Below are positions 27,603-37,211 of a stretch of 64,000 bases of DNA, one piece after another; within the stretch, counting starts at the first letter, position 1; every line of letters starts with the position of its first letter. The notes under the pieces were generated by a model. The model was not told the DNA's origin, did not search any database, and saw nothing but the letters and a program-made list of their open reading frames with translations. Source of the stretch: an uncultured Paraprevotella sp. (GTDB lineage: Bacteria; Bacteroidota; Bacteroidia; Bacteroidales; Bacteroidaceae); NCBI GenBank assembly GCA_900546665.1, contig URDY01000015.1:1-64000 (forward strand). Reading direction: 5' to 3'. The position numbers and the translations under genes are program-made.

Positions 27603-28604
27603 ATGGACCTCATTACCATTAACGCAGTGATTGCCGCAATCGGTGTCATCATCCTTTTGGCAATCTTCTTTCATTTCGTACCGTTTTTCCTCTGGCTCTC
27701 CGCTAAAGTATCCGGTGTGAAGATCTCTCTCATCCAACTGTTCCTTATGCGCATCCGTAACGTGCCGCCGGGTATTATCGTACCCAGCCTCATCGAAGCC
27801 CACAAGGCAGGACTTAAAACAATCACCCGCGATAACCTGGAAGCCCACTATATGACCGGAGGTCATGTACAGAGAGTCGTACATGCTTTGGTGTCTGCCT
27901 CCAAGGCCAACATCGACCTTCCTTTTGAAAAGGCTACTGCCATTGACCTGGCAGGACGTGACGTATTCGAAGCTGTCCAGACCTCTGTGAACCCAAAAGT
28001 CATCGACACGCCTCCCGTTGCCGCTGTGGCCAAAAACGGTATCCAGCTTATTGCCAAAGCACGCGTGACGGTACGCGCCAACATCCATCAGCTTGTGGGT
28101 GGTGCTGGTGAAGATACGATCCTGGCCCGTGTGGGAGAAGGTATCGTGTCATCCATCGGTTCCGCTGAAAGCCACGAACAGGTGCTGGAAAATCCGGACT
28201 CCATTTCCAAACTGGTATTAAGAAAAGGCCTTGATGCCGGTACGGCATTTGAAATCCTTTCTATTGATATTGCCGATATCGACGTAGGCAAAAATATCGG
28301 TGCCACCCTTCAAATGGATCAGGCCAATGCCGACAAGAACATAGCCCAGGCCAAAGCGGAAGAACGCCGGGCCATGGCCATAGCTGCAGAACAGGAAATG
28401 AAAGCCAAGGCACAGGAAGCACGGGCAGAAGTTATCCAGGCTGAAGCAGAAGTACCCAAGGCACTGGCACAAGCTTTGCGCGAAGGGCATATCGGCTTTA
28501 TGGACTACTACAAACTGGAAAACATCAAAGGCGATACAGCCATGAGAGAAAACTTCTCAAAACTCAATAAAGAAGACATCAGCGACATTCTCAACAAAAA
28601 ATAA
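27603..28604 (+). CDS. floA: Flotillin-like protein FloA
   Basis: A 333-residue SPFH-family membrane scaffold thought to organise functional membrane microdomains. It has an N-terminal membrane segment ([23 protein letters not shown]), then conserved FloA stretches [32 protein letters not shown]-like [12 protein letters not shown], and a long helical region rich in Ala/Glu ([22 protein letters not shown]) before the C-terminal [21 protein letters not shown]. It pairs with the NfeD-like gene 30 bp upstream. Confidence 0.94.
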   Translation: MDLITINAVIAAIGVIILLAIFFHFVPFFLWLSAKVSGVKISLIQLFLMRIRNVPPGIIVPSLIEAHKAGLKTITRDNLEAHYMTGGHVQRVVHALVSASKANIDLPFEKATAIDLAGRDVFEAVQTSVNPKVIDTPPVAAVAKNGIQLIAKARVTVRANIHQLVGGAGEDTILARVGEGIVSSIGSAESHEQVLENPDSISKLVLRKGLDAGTAFEILSIDIADIDVGKNIGATLQMDQANADKNIAQAKAEERRAMAIAAEQEMKAKAQEARAEVIQAEAEVPKALAQALREGHIGFMDYYKLENIKGDTAMRENFSKLNKEDISDILNKK

Positions 28605-28605
28605 T

Positions 28606-29130
28606 ATGAACAACGTTGTTTTACAGAATATCCGTACACGACGGAGTATCCGCAAATACAAAAAAGAACAGATCACAGACGAAGAATTAAAGGCTGTCCT
28701 CGAAGCCGGCACTTATGCACCGACATCAAGAGGCATGCAGGCACCTTTTATCATCGCCGTACAAAACGAAACATTCAAAAAACATCTGATCGCCCTCAAT
28801 GCCAAGATAATGGGTACAGACAGTAATCCTTATTACGACGCACCGACCATCGTGCTGGTACTGGCTCCGGACGATGCGCGTTATCCTGTACAGGACGGCA
28901 GCTGTATACTCGAAAACATGATGCTTGCAGCCCATTCTGTCGGTTTGGGATCTTGCTGGATTCACCGCGAACAGGAAATGTTCGAATCTGAAGAAGGCAA
29001 AAAGTTGCTTCAGGACATGGGGCTCGCCCAAAACCTGATCGGTATAGGTGCCTTGGCACTCGGCTACCCGGACGGAGATCCGTCACCGGAAAAACCACGA
29101 AAAGCTGATTATTATCGTATAATCAAATAG
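28606..29130 (+). CDS. Nitroreductase family flavoprotein
   Basis: A 174-residue NAD(P)H-dependent FMN enzyme. It has RRSIRKYKKEQITDEELKAVLEAGTYAPTSRGMQ at the N-terminus (FMN-binding Arg and Ser-Arg), YDAPTIVLVLAP, and GSCILENMMLAAHSVGLGSCWI in the FMN-binding core. The length fits the compact nitroreductases of anaerobes. It starts one base after the floA stop and ends the long plus-strand run. The physiological substrate is not predictable; reduction of nitro drugs is possible for the family. Confidence 0.9.
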   Translation: MNNVVLQNIRTRRSIRKYKKEQITDEELKAVLEAGTYAPTSRGMQAPFIIAVQNETFKKHLIALNAKIMGTDSNPYYDAPTIVLVLAPDDARYPVQDGSCILENMMLAAHSVGLGSCWIHREQEMFESEEGKKLLQDMGLAQNLIGIGALALGYPDGDPSPEKPRKADYYRIIK

Positions 29131-29167
29131 ATCACGCCTAACCAGTCAAAAGGCAAACCAATTTATT

Positions 29168-29216
29168 CAGACCTTGGCAGTGTAAAAACAGATCCTGCCA
29201 AGGTCTGATTTTTTAT
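29168..29216 (+). terminator. Terminator after the nitroreductase gene
   Basis: CAGACCTTGGCAG pairs with CTGCCAAGGTCTG, followed by ATTTTTTAT. This is a 13-bp perfect stem with a T-run. Confidence 0.88.
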
Positions 29217-29668
29217 ATTAAGAGCAAACGTTCCTTTTCTATCGCAAAAACATCATTTTCAGATTTCCTCTACCGCACTTTATATTACAAGCTTCTCATC
29301 CCCATATATGAAGCAAATAATATAATTTTACAAAATTTTGGTCCCAGGATTTACCCTGAAAGGGATTTTTTCCGACTTTACTTCCACCTGTTCACAGCAT
29401 GGTATAACACTATGATCATCAACTGTTTATAGTATGAAGCAGTATCTTTCACATGTTTCATTGCCTCTCTCACTTGTTCCCATGCCCTTACAGCCACTAT
29501 CGCATTCTTTTCCGACATCAAAAGCTTGGAAAATACAATTCGTCAAAAGCGCTGAAAATCATTATATTGACCTATATTCGACTCTAAACAGTCCGACCTC
29601 CCAAAGTAGATTTTTCAAAAAAGATTGACAAAAATCCACACTTTATACATATTCTTTCCCCGAACTTC

Positions 29669-29747
29669 CGGCTTACTTTCTGAAAAACTCGGTTTACTTT
29701 AAAAAAAGTAAACCTTACTTTTGAAAAAGTAAAGCTTACTTTTTTAA
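29669..29747. repeat. Array of competing AAGTAA/TTACTT hairpins
   Basis: Alternating half-sites form three overlapping hairpins. GGTTTACTTT pairs with AAAGTAAACC (29691-29714). TTACTTTT pairs with AAAAGTAA just after. That same AAAAGTAA can instead pair with the next TTACTTTT. A related GCTTACTTTC lies at about 29671. This is in the 29.2-30.0 kb stretch, which otherwise holds no gene I can support. Confidence 0.55.
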
Positions 29748-29825
29748 AAATGTCAATATTTTAAAATTCTCTTCTTAAGTCACAACTTCACAAAAAATCC
29801 TTTCTTTAAACCGGAAACAGCATAA

Positions 29826-29906
29826 GTGAAGGGCAGGTGAAGGAGAAGTGAAGGACATCATTCACCCTAAAACCCGCATTTACAAAGGAAGGTGAAGGGG
29901 TGAAGG
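29826..29906 (+). repeat. Cluster of GTGAAGG heptamers
   Basis: GTGAAGG occurs at 29826, 29837, 29848, 29892 and 29900, with one inverted TTCACCC at about 29861. The first three are exactly 11 bp apart and the last two are 8 bp apart. The block is purine-rich in otherwise AT-rich DNA. Its function is unknown. Confidence 0.6.
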
Positions 29907-29963
29907 AGTTTTTTGCGATAATGACCAAGATTGGATTTAGGACATAAAATAGAACGTATGGAT

Positions 29964-30000
29964 TATAGTGTGTCCGGAATTTATCCGGACCACACTATAC
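29964..30000 (-). terminator. Terminator of the TlpA-GH43 unit
   Basis: TATAGTGTG and TCCGGA form a stem of about 15 bp with one bulge around the loop AATTTA. Minus-strand transcription ending at the GH43 stop would pass into it at once. Confidence 0.75.
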
Positions 30001-31085
30001 TATTTTTTCAAAGGTACTGCCTTCCCGGCCTGCTTCTTCATTTCACGGTCTGACCACCGTTTCAAACGTTTATACTCCTTTTTGGTCAGTGTCATAAACG
30101 AACCATGTTGGGGAGCTTCCACTCCTTCTATCGTGACAGGAGAATGAAAATTCTGCATCAGTTCATCTGCCTGACAGATTCTGTACTGCTTGGGACGTGT
30201 GGAATACTGGATATAAGCTACACGCCAGGTAGAATCACCAATCAGACGGAAAGCCGAACAGCCCTCACATTTCCGGTCGCCTTCAAAACGGACATAATCT
30301 GTCTCACTCTTGATCTTGTACGGTCCTGTCAACTTATCAGCCGTAGCTGCAAAAATGCCGGGAGTGCCGCCTTCTTTCTTGATCAGCATGTGATACTTGC
30401 CGTCTGCTTCAATATAGTTGATATCTGCATCAATCGTCGCATAGCCCCAATCGAACATCAGACGGGGTTTGGTCAACGTAGTAAAACTCTTGTCGGCATA
30501 GGAATAATACATTCGGTCATACTTTTCCTCATCGGGATTCCACAATGAGTAATAAATCATATAGCCGCCTTTCTCGCCATTGTCCCACTGATAATCAGGA
30601 TCCCAAAAAATCTGAGGTGCCCAGACCCGTTTAATGGTCGAGAAATCCTTGTATACATCAGGTGAACCGGCATCAGAAAATATCGCCGCCCCTTTACGGA
30701 AATCAAACGTAGTGGAAGTCCAGTGAATCAGATCTTCACTTTTCAACAGGTTAATTCCATAATTGAACCACTGTTTGCTTTTTCCCACATTCATATCAGT
30801 GGTCACCATAAGATAACCTTTTCCGTCATACGTACGACATATATATGCATCACGCGCCCCCTGCTCTATCCCGCATAATTCGGCTACGTCGTAAACCGGA
30901 CCTCCACCAAGCAAATCTTCATAATGCAGTCCGTCACGACTCAGTGCATAAGCTGTCCATTCGCCTCGTCCGCTCATGTGACAATACAAATAACCATAAT
31001 CGCCTTTCTGAAAGTTCTGTGCAGACAGGGGCCATACAGCCCAACAAAAGGCCAGAACACCAAGATACCATCTTCGTTTCAACAT
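30000..31085 (-). CDS. Exported glycoside hydrolase family 43-like protein
   Basis: A 361-residue secreted protein (signal ends near AVWPLSAQ) with the five-bladed propeller layout of GH43 arabinosidases/xylosidases. Candidate catalytic parts are RDAYICRTYDGKGYLMVTTD near the front, SEDLIHWTSTTF, VWAPQIFWDPDY, DADINYIEADGKYHMLIKKEGG, and CEGCSAFRLIGDSTW, which fits the general-acid glutamate. The substrate (arabinan, xylan or other) cannot be told. It lies 8 bp after the TlpA-like gene and has no SusC/SusD pair nearby, so it is not part of a complete polysaccharide locus here. Confidence 0.8.
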   Translation of the reverse strand: MLKRRWYLGVLAFCWAVWPLSAQNFQKGDYGYLYCHMSGRGEWTAYALSRDGLHYEDLLGGGPVYDVAELCGIEQGARDAYICRTYDGKGYLMVTTDMNVGKSKQWFNYGINLLKSEDLIHWTSTTFDFRKGAAIFSDAGSPDVYKDFSTIKRVWAPQIFWDPDYQWDNGEKGGYMIYYSLWNPDEEKYDRMYYSYADKSFTTLTKPRLMFDWGYATIDADINYIEADGKYHMLIKKEGGTPGIFAATADKLTGPYKIKSETDYVRFEGDRKCEGCSAFRLIGDSTWRVAYIQYSTRPKQYRICQADELMQNFHSPVTIEGVEAPQHGSFMTLTKKEYKRLKRWSDREMKKQAGKAVPLKK

Positions 31086-31093
31086 ACCTCCTA

Positions 31094-32239
31094 TTATTTA
31101 AAAAGTTCATCCAGTTTCAGGTAAAGATCTTCAGATTCTCCCACGAAAACTTGTACGATCTTGCCATCCGGATCAATAAGGATCTTGGTGGGATATCCCG
31201 GAACTGCATATTTGTTTGTCAGTTCATCATTGAATCCGTTATAAAGATTAACCCACGGCAAGTCATGCTTTTTGACGCCGGCCCGCCATTTTTCTTCCGT
31301 ATCCCGACAACAGATACCTACGAACTCTATATGGTCTTTATGCTTTGCATACGCCGCCTTCATATCCGGAATTCCTTTAATACACCATCCGCACCAGGTT
31401 CCCCAAAAATCCAGCAGGACATATTTTCCCCAGAAAGTTGATAATCCGATCTCATTTCCTTCCAGGTTCTTCAGCTTAAAATCAGGTGCCGGCATTCCCG
31501 GTTGGATATACTTTTGCGCTTCTTCTTTTTTCAAAGCGCTGAGATAAGAAGTCTCCAATCTGTCTATCAAAGGTTTCAGAACGCCATTTCGCACATCACT
31601 ACCAAGCAGTTTACAAGCCTCGGCCCCTTCTTTCGGTGGAAGATTCAATGCCAGATAACCGGCCACCAACGTATTCGGAGCTGATTTGATATATTTCATC
31701 TTTTCTGCTGTTTTATCTTTAACCAAACGGACAAAAGCCTCAGACAATGAATCCTGTAGAGCCTTATCATTTTGACTGCCGGCCTGCAAATAAGCCTTGC
31801 CCAACTCAATCTCACGTTTTTCCAACGCGGTCAATCCTTCCAATTCGGACAACCCAGCATACAAAGCTGTTCCTGATGGTACCGGTCGGTCGACATCGCC
31901 AGACAAAGTCAGGCAATCGCCCGGCAACACAAAAAACGGCATACCGGAAAACATTCTTAACGGTGCATCTGGTTTTTCCGGCTTCGCCATAATACGCACA
32001 CCGACCAAATCATCAGATGGAACCTCCAACGAAAAATGTTTTTCTGACAAAGGAACCGTATCAATTTTCAATAAGGAATTCCGAACCAGATCATAACTGA
32101 ATACTAATATGGTGTCTGTCTTTACTCCCTCTACTGTTCCCTTAAGATTATCCGCTGCAGAAGTGGCAAACGGCGTCAAACATGCCAGGACCGTAAACAA
32201 TCCACCCCATTTGCATGCTTTGTTTCTGAAATGCTTCAT
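31094..32239 (-). CDS. TlpA-like periplasmic thioredoxin-fold protein with N-terminal DUF4369-type domain
   Basis: A 381-residue exported protein (signal about 1-28, ending ATSAADN). The first 140 residues (LKGTVEGVKTDTILVFSYDLVRN) resemble the DUF4369 beta domain common in Bacteroidota. The C-terminal 140 residues are a TlpA/ResA thioredoxin fold with FWGTWCGWCIKGIPDMKAAY; the active site is WCGWC. It likely reduces or rearranges periplasmic disulfides. It is upstream of, and 8 bp from, the GH43 gene. Confidence 0.85.
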   Translation of the reverse strand: MKHFRNKACKWGGLFTVLACLTPFATSAADNLKGTVEGVKTDTILVFSYDLVRNSLLKIDTVPLSEKHFSLEVPSDDLVGVRIMAKPEKPDAPLRMFSGMPFFVLPGDCLTLSGDVDRPVPSGTALYAGLSELEGLTALEKREIELGKAYLQAGSQNDKALQDSLSEAFVRLVKDKTAEKMKYIKSAPNTLVAGYLALNLPPKEGAEACKLLGSDVRNGVLKPLIDRLETSYLSALKKEEAQKYIQPGMPAPDFKLKNLEGNEIGLSTFWGKYVLLDFWGTWCGWCIKGIPDMKAAYAKHKDHIEFVGICCRDTEEKWRAGVKKHDLPWVNLYNGFNDELTNKYAVPGYPTKILIDPDGKIVQVFVGESEDLYLKLDELFK

Positions 32240-32340
32240 TTGCTGTTATTTTTAGAATTTACATGCAAAATAAGCGCTTTTCCACGATATCTCAAAAGTC
32301 TGACACCATTATCTGCCACCTGTTCAGGACAATCACTCTG

Positions 32341-33039
32341 TCATTTCGGATTTTCAGTCATACGCGCAGAAATGGCCAAAATAACCCCTAATGCCACACC
32401 AAGCAATGCCGCACACAACACCCGTGCTTCGGATGGCAACAGGAAAGTAACGGTGTGGGCAGGGAACCAAAAGAACGGAATGGTTTTCTTAAATACAAAA
32501 TTCCACTGTACGTTCCAGTTCAATGTGGTAATAATACGGGTCATCGGTATCGGTGTCAACAGACTTTTCCACGAACCGCCACACTGCAGGATATGGGTAT
32601 CGGTAATTTTATGAAAAGTCATAAACACAGGAGCAAAGAAACTGTTCATGGCCACCGATATGGAAAAAGCGACCAACACCTTCTGCCAACATAATGAAGC
32701 CCCCATCAACGCAGAAGCGTCGGACATGCCCAAATACTCCAATGCCTTAGGTGTCCCGTTGGAAAACAGGATCATGGCCAGATTGATAGCCATGCCAAAT
32801 ATCCCCCACACGACCATACGGGGCAATATACCGAATCCCTTCCGGTAATAAGCACCCGTACTGATACGTAATCCCAACACCTCACCCATGGTTGACAATA
32901 TGGCAAATTTCAGGAAACTCATTACCATGCCATGTTCTGCGTTAAAGGATTTATACCAATCATACAAACCAGGATCAACAACGAAAGGAAGGAACACAGC
33001 CAGAACCAAAATGGCGAAAACAAAGTCTTGTCGTTTCAT
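32341..33039 (-). CDS. Polytopic membrane protein resembling the Mpv17/PMP22 family
   Basis: A 232-residue protein with about five hydrophobic segments. The C-terminal part NWNVQWNFVFKKTIPFFWFPAHTVTFLLPSEARVL resembles the Mpv17/PMP22 signature (N/W-rich turn followed by P-x-x-x-R), a family better known from eukaryotic organelles and present in some Bacteroidota. Assignment is by pattern only. It lies 101 bp upstream of the TlpA gene and 96 bp downstream of the fumarase stop, past a terminator. The role is unknown. Confidence 0.6.
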   Translation of the reverse strand: MKRQDFVFAILVLAVFLPFVVDPGLYDWYKSFNAEHGMVMSFLKFAILSTMGEVLGLRISTGAYYRKGFGILPRMVVWGIFGMAINLAMILFSNGTPKALEYLGMSDASALMGASLCWQKVLVAFSISVAMNSFFAPVFMTFHKITDTHILQCGGSWKSLLTPIPMTRIITTLNWNVQWNFVFKKTIPFFWFPAHTVTFLLPSEARVLCAALLGVALGVILAISARMTENPK

Positions 33040-33075
33040 TATGATTAGATTTTAAAGGTTATGGCAGCAAATGTA

Positions 33076-33114
33076 ATAAAAAAACAGCTGCGCCCTATCA
33101 AAGAACGCAGCTGA
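33076..33114 (-). terminator. Terminator after fumarase gene
   Basis: CAGCTGCG pairs with CGCAGCTG; read on the minus strand, it is followed by a run of seven T's. The stem is GC-rich, so this is a clear terminator. Confidence 0.85.
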
Positions 33115-33135
33115 TTTCACTATATCAAGTCTAAA

Positions 33136-34779
33136 TTACTTCTTACATACAGGCCAAGGCTTGATCTGCTTGAAGAAATCATTACCCTTGTTGTCTACCA
33201 GAATAAAGGCCGGGAAGTCTTCCACCTCGATCTTCCAGATAGCTTCCATACCCAGTTCCGGATATTCTACACATTCAATGCTCTTGATATTATTCTGGGC
33301 CAGGATGGCAGCCGGACCACCGATTGATCCCAGATAGAAGCCACCATGTTTCTTGCAGGCATCTGTCACAGCCTGGCTACGGTTACCCTTTGCCAACATG
33401 ATCATGCTACCGCCATGGCTCTGGAAGAGATCTACATAAGGATCCATACGTCCGGCAGTTGTCGGACCCATAGAACCACAAGCCATACCAGCCGGAGTCT
33501 TGGCCGGACCTGCATAATAAATAGGATGATCTTTGATATACTGAGGCAAGTCCTCACCCTTGTCAAGACGTTCCTTCAACTTGGCATGGGCGATATCACG
33601 GCCTACAATAATCGTTCCGTTCAATGACAGACGGGTAGCCACCGGATATTTGTCGAGTTCGGCAAGGATCTCGTTCATCGGACGGTTCAGGTCGATCTTC
33701 ACAGCATTACCCTCGCCTGCCTGACGCAATTCTTCCGGAATAAGTTCACCCGGATTGGAATCCAGTTTCTCGATCCAGATTCCGTCCTTATTGATCTTAC
33801 ACTTGATGTTACGGTCTGCTGAACATGATACGCCCAAACCTACCGGACAAGATGCACCATGACGGGGCAGACGGACAATACGCACATCATGAGCCATATA
33901 CTTGCCACCGAACTGTGCGCCAAGACCGATCTTATGCGCTTCTTCGAGCACCTGCTTCTCAAGTTCCACATCACGGAATGCACGTCCTGTCTCATCACCT
34001 GTTGTAGGCAGGTTGTCATAGTAATGTGTTGAAGCCAGTTTTACGGTCAACAGATTCTTTTCTGCTGAAGTACCACCAATGACAAAAGCGATATGATAAG
34101 GCGGACAGGCTGCTGTTCCGAGACTCTTCATCTTCTCGATCATGAACGGTACAAGGGTAGCCGGATTCAGGATAGCCTTTGTCTCCTGATAAAGATAAGT
34201 CTTATTGGCAGAACCACCACCTTTGGTCACACAAAGGAAACGGTACTCCATACCTTCTGTAGCCTCGATGTCTATCTGGGCAGGCAAATTACATTTGGTA
34301 TTGACTTCTTCATACATGCTCAACGGAGCATTCTGGCTGTAACGGAGGTTTTCTTCCGTATAAGTCTTATATACACCTTTGGACAATGCTTCTTCATCAC
34401 AATAGCCGGTCCATACCTGCTGTCCTTTTTCACCATGGATGATAGCGGTACCGGTATCCTGACACAACGGAAGCTTACCTTTAACGGCAATCTCGGCATT
34501 GCGGAGGAAAGTCAGAGCCACATACTTGTCATTGTCGCTTGCTTCGGGATCCTGCAGGATCTTTGCCACCTGCTCGTTATGTGAACGGCGCAACATGAAA
34601 GACACGTCACGGAATGCGGCATTGGCCATAGCGGTCAAGCCTTCAGGAGCCACTTTCAGTACGGGGGTTCCTTCAAACTCGCTGACAGACACATAGTCTT
34701 TGGTCAGCAGATAGTATTCAGTATCATCCTTGCCCAATTGGAACATCGGTGCATACTTGAATTCTGGTACGTTTGCCAT
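33136..34779 (-). CDS. Class I fumarate hydratase (iron-sulfur type)
   Basis: Interconverts fumarate and malate. The 547-residue, oxygen-sensitive [4Fe-4S] enzyme shows the N-terminal catalytic domain with [14 protein letters not shown] (cluster cysteine), [26 protein letters not shown] and [14 protein letters not shown]. The C-terminal domain has [25 protein letters not shown] and [14 protein letters not shown]. This type suits an anaerobe that runs malate to fumarate to succinate. It is a single-gene unit with a clear terminator. Confidence 0.95.
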   Translation of the reverse strand: MANVPEFKYAPMFQLGKDDTEYYLLTKDYVSVSEFEGTPVLKVAPEGLTAMANAAFRDVSFMLRRSHNEQVAKILQDPEASDNDKYVALTFLRNAEIAVKGKLPLCQDTGTAIIHGEKGQQVWTGYCDEEALSKGVYKTYTEENLRYSQNAPLSMYEEVNTKCNLPAQIDIEATEGMEYRFLCVTKGGGSANKTYLYQETKAILNPATLVPFMIEKMKSLGTAACPPYHIAFVIGGTSAEKNLLTVKLASTHYYDNLPTTGDETGRAFRDVELEKQVLEEAHKIGLGAQFGGKYMAHDVRIVRLPRHGASCPVGLGVSCSADRNIKCKINKDGIWIEKLDSNPGELIPEELRQAGEGNAVKIDLNRPMNEILAELDKYPVATRLSLNGTIIVGRDIAHAKLKERLDKGEDLPQYIKDHPIYYAGPAKTPAGMACGSMGPTTAGRMDPYVDLFQSHGGSMIMLAKGNRSQAVTDACKKHGGFYLGSIGGPAAILAQNNIKSIECVEYPELGMEAIWKIEVEDFPAFILVDNKGNDFFKQIKPWPVCKK

Positions 34780-34954
34780 AATCGTTGGGATTTAATAAAT
34801 TAATTTTTCCATGCAAAGATAGTGAAAGGTGAGCGGAGAGACAAATGAAAAGCACAGTTTTTCAATCGGGCCATTCCGAACCCGCCTTTCCATCTTATTG
34901 AAATATTTCTGTATTTATTTACCGGAATATCTCTTATTGGGTTACTCATCCGAA

Positions 34955-36217
34955 TTATCCTAATTCTTCTTCATCATACTTCTGGAAGAGGAAATCATTA
35001 TAAGGATATTTCTGCACATGAAGTTCCCTTACTTTGTCATACAAGACCTTCCTCAGTTCCTCGATATTGATTTTCTGACGGGCAGATATGAAGATGCAAT
35101 TGTCATTCAGACGGGCCATCCATGTTTTCATCAGATCTGAAAGAGAAACGTTTTCCTTCGTAGAAGGTGTCAGGTCATCTTCTTCCTTTTCCACCCACTG
35201 GTAAGCGTCAATCTTGTTGAACACGATCATGCTGGGCTTATCACTGCATTTCAGGTCGGCCAAGGTTTTTTCCACCACCTGAATCTGATCTTCAAAATCC
35301 GGATGTGAAATATCGACCACATGCAACAGCAGATCGGCTTCCCTCACTTCGTCAAGCGTACTCTTAAACGAATCCACCAGGTCAGTAGGCAACTTACGGA
35401 TAAATCCGACCGTATCTGAAAGCAAAAACGGCAAATTATCAATAATGACCTTCCTTACTGTCGTATCCAGCGTGGCAAAAAGCTTGTTTTCTGCAAAAAC
35501 ATCACTTTTGGATAACAGATTCATCAAAGTGCTCTTTCCCACATTGGTATATCCGACCAATGCCACGCGGATCATTCTGCCACGATTACTGCGTTGGGTG
35601 GTCTTCTGCCGGTCTATCTCTGCCAAACGTTGCTTTAGCAATGACATGCGGTTCAAAATGATACGACGGTCCATTTCCAACTGGGTTTCACCCGGTCCGC
35701 GCAATCCTACCGAACCTTTACCACCACCCGAACCGGAACCGCCACCCTGACGTTCAAGGTGAGTCCATAAACGCTGCAGACGGGGTAACATATATCTGTA
35801 CTGAGCCAGCTCAACCTGAGTTTTGGCATTGGCTGTCTGCGCACGCATGGCAAAAATATCCAGAATCAGAGATGTTCTGTCCAGGATCTTGACTTTAAGT
35901 TCTTTCTCTATATTACGGATTTGCTTGGCTGACAGCTCGTCATCAAAAATGACCATACCGATCTCACGTTCGGCTTCTTCTTCTGTTTCAATATACTGAC
36001 GGATTTCATCCAGTTTTCCTTTTCCTACATAAGTGACCGAATTAGGACCGTTCACTTTCTGGGTAAACCGCTTCACTGTCACCGCTCCGGCCGTGTGCGC
36101 CAAAAACTCCAGTTCGTCAAGATATTCGTTTGTTTTACGCTCATCCTGCGTCTGGGTAATCAGTCCGACAAGGACAGCTGTCTCAGCCTGCGCCTCAGAG
36201 AGGACAAATTCTTTCAT
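34955..36217 (-). CDS. hflX: GTPase HflX
   Basis: A ribosome-associated GTPase that splits stalled ribosomes. The 420-residue protein has the N-terminal HflX nucleotide-binding domain (VTYVGKGKLDEIRQYI), a glycine-rich linker (GGGSGSGGGKGSVGLRGPGETQLE), and the G domain with VGYTNVGKSTLMN, DTVGFIRKLP and NKID. C-terminally it ends with an extra acidic tail (FQKYDEEELG). Monocistronic on the minus strand. All motifs are intact. Confidence 0.95.
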   Translation of the reverse strand: MKEFVLSEAQAETAVLVGLITQTQDERKTNEYLDELEFLAHTAGAVTVKRFTQKVNGPNSVTYVGKGKLDEIRQYIETEEEAEREIGMVIFDDELSAKQIRNIEKELKVKILDRTSLILDIFAMRAQTANAKTQVELAQYRYMLPRLQRLWTHLERQGGGSGSGGGKGSVGLRGPGETQLEMDRRIILNRMSLLKQRLAEIDRQKTTQRSNRGRMIRVALVGYTNVGKSTLMNLLSKSDVFAENKLFATLDTTVRKVIIDNLPFLLSDTVGFIRKLPTDLVDSFKSTLDEVREADLLLHVVDISHPDFEDQIQVVEKTLADLKCSDKPSMIVFNKIDAYQWVEKEEDDLTPSTKENVSLSDLMKTWMARLNDNCIFISARQKINIEELRKVLYDKVRELHVQKYPYNDFLFQKYDEEELG

Positions 36218-36418
36218 ATTTTCCTAATAATTTCTTAATGTTATTCCTTTTACAAAAAAATGACATACCATAACATCCGGCTTGTCCCACACCGCCAACC
36301 GGGAGGCCATAGTCCGGTGTGTGCTTATGTACGTCAAAAATACTAATATATTTTCAGAACACAAAAGAGATTTCTCAAAATATAAACAGCCTCACAGTAT
36401 TAAAAAAACAAAAAGCAT

Positions 36419-36449
36419 TCTGCAAGCCCATTCATTTTCATTATTTTTG
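36419..36449 (+). promoter_or_regulatory. Candidate promoter of the 222-residue exported protein
   Basis: TATTTTTG at 36442-36449 fits the -7 box. TCTG at 36419-36422 is a weak -33 with a 19-nt spacer. Confidence 0.5.
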
Positions 36450-36471
36450 TTCTGTTTAGCACAAAAGAACC

Positions 36472-37140
36472 ATGAAGAAAACATCCTTATTTACAATGAT
36501 GTCCTTTTTCCTGTGCCTTCCCATATTCGCCCAGCAGGCTCAGGAAGAAGAGACGACTCCCATACCTTACGCATTTCCGCAATACCGCAAGGCTACAGTC
36601 ACCATGATGTTCGGAAGCAAGAAAGAAGTCATGGGCAATATTTATCTGGACGGAAGCAAATTCTACTTTCTCAAAGACAGCATTGCCATTGAAGCGGGAT
36701 TAAGCAATGTCAGCAGAGTGGCCTTCGGTGACACTTTATACATGCCTGTAGACACTTCGCTGGCACGCATAGTGGCTACCGATGAAAACAAAATGCTCAT
36801 CTGCATACGTACTATCGACAAATATAAGATGAAGGGGAGCAACGACGGCATACAAGGTGAAGACAAACGAGGTGAAGGCATGGCTTTTTTCCAACTTGAC
36901 ATGTTCAGTTCCATGGGATTCATAGAACTGAATCCGGAAAATATAGACAAGACAAAACTATTCCCGCTCAAAAGGGAATACTTCTTCATTCTTGACGGGG
37001 AAATCATTCCGGCAAAGGAACGTCCCGTAATGAAACGATATACTAAAGCGCAACGAAAAATATTAAAAGAAACCACAGAAGACCGTTTCTGGAGTTGGAA
37101 AGACGAAGAATCTCTGGTTAAGCTACTGAAATTACTATAA
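36472..37140 (+). CDS. Exported protein of unknown function
   Basis: A 222-residue protein with a clear signal peptide (MKKTSLFTMMSFFLCLPIFAQQ). The mature part contains YRKATVTMMFGSKKEVMGNIYLDGSKFYFLKDSIAIEA, which reads as a small beta domain, and the C-terminus is basic with a KRYTKAQRKILKETTED helix. No cysteines of a lipobox are present, so it should be periplasmic or surface exposed. I do not recognise the family. It stands alone between hflX (divergent) and a convergent lipoprotein gene, with a shared terminator. Confidence 0.75.
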   Translation: MKKTSLFTMMSFFLCLPIFAQQAQEEETTPIPYAFPQYRKATVTMMFGSKKEVMGNIYLDGSKFYFLKDSIAIEAGLSNVSRVAFGDTLYMPVDTSLARIVATDENKMLICIRTIDKYKMKGSNDGIQGEDKRGEGMAFFQLDMFSSMGFIELNPENIDKTKLFPLKREYFFILDGEIIPAKERPVMKRYTKAQRKILKETTEDRFWSWKDEESLVKLLKLL

Positions 37141-37144
37141 TTAC

Positions 37145-37192
37145 AAAAAGAGACGGTTACGCTTCTTTTCATTTGGCAAACCGTCTCTTTTT
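37145..37192. terminator. Bidirectional terminator
   Basis: AAAAAGAGACGGTT at 37145-37158 pairs perfectly with AACCGTCTCTTTTT at 37179-37192. It serves two convergent genes. Confidence 0.9.
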
Positions 37193-37211
37193 ATATTTTC
37201 TCTTATGATGA

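Noticed and set aside
29434..29628. 64-codon plus-strand frame in the gene-free stretch
   Set aside because: No promoter, no conserved pattern, and composition unlike neighbouring genes. It is kept out for lack of support.
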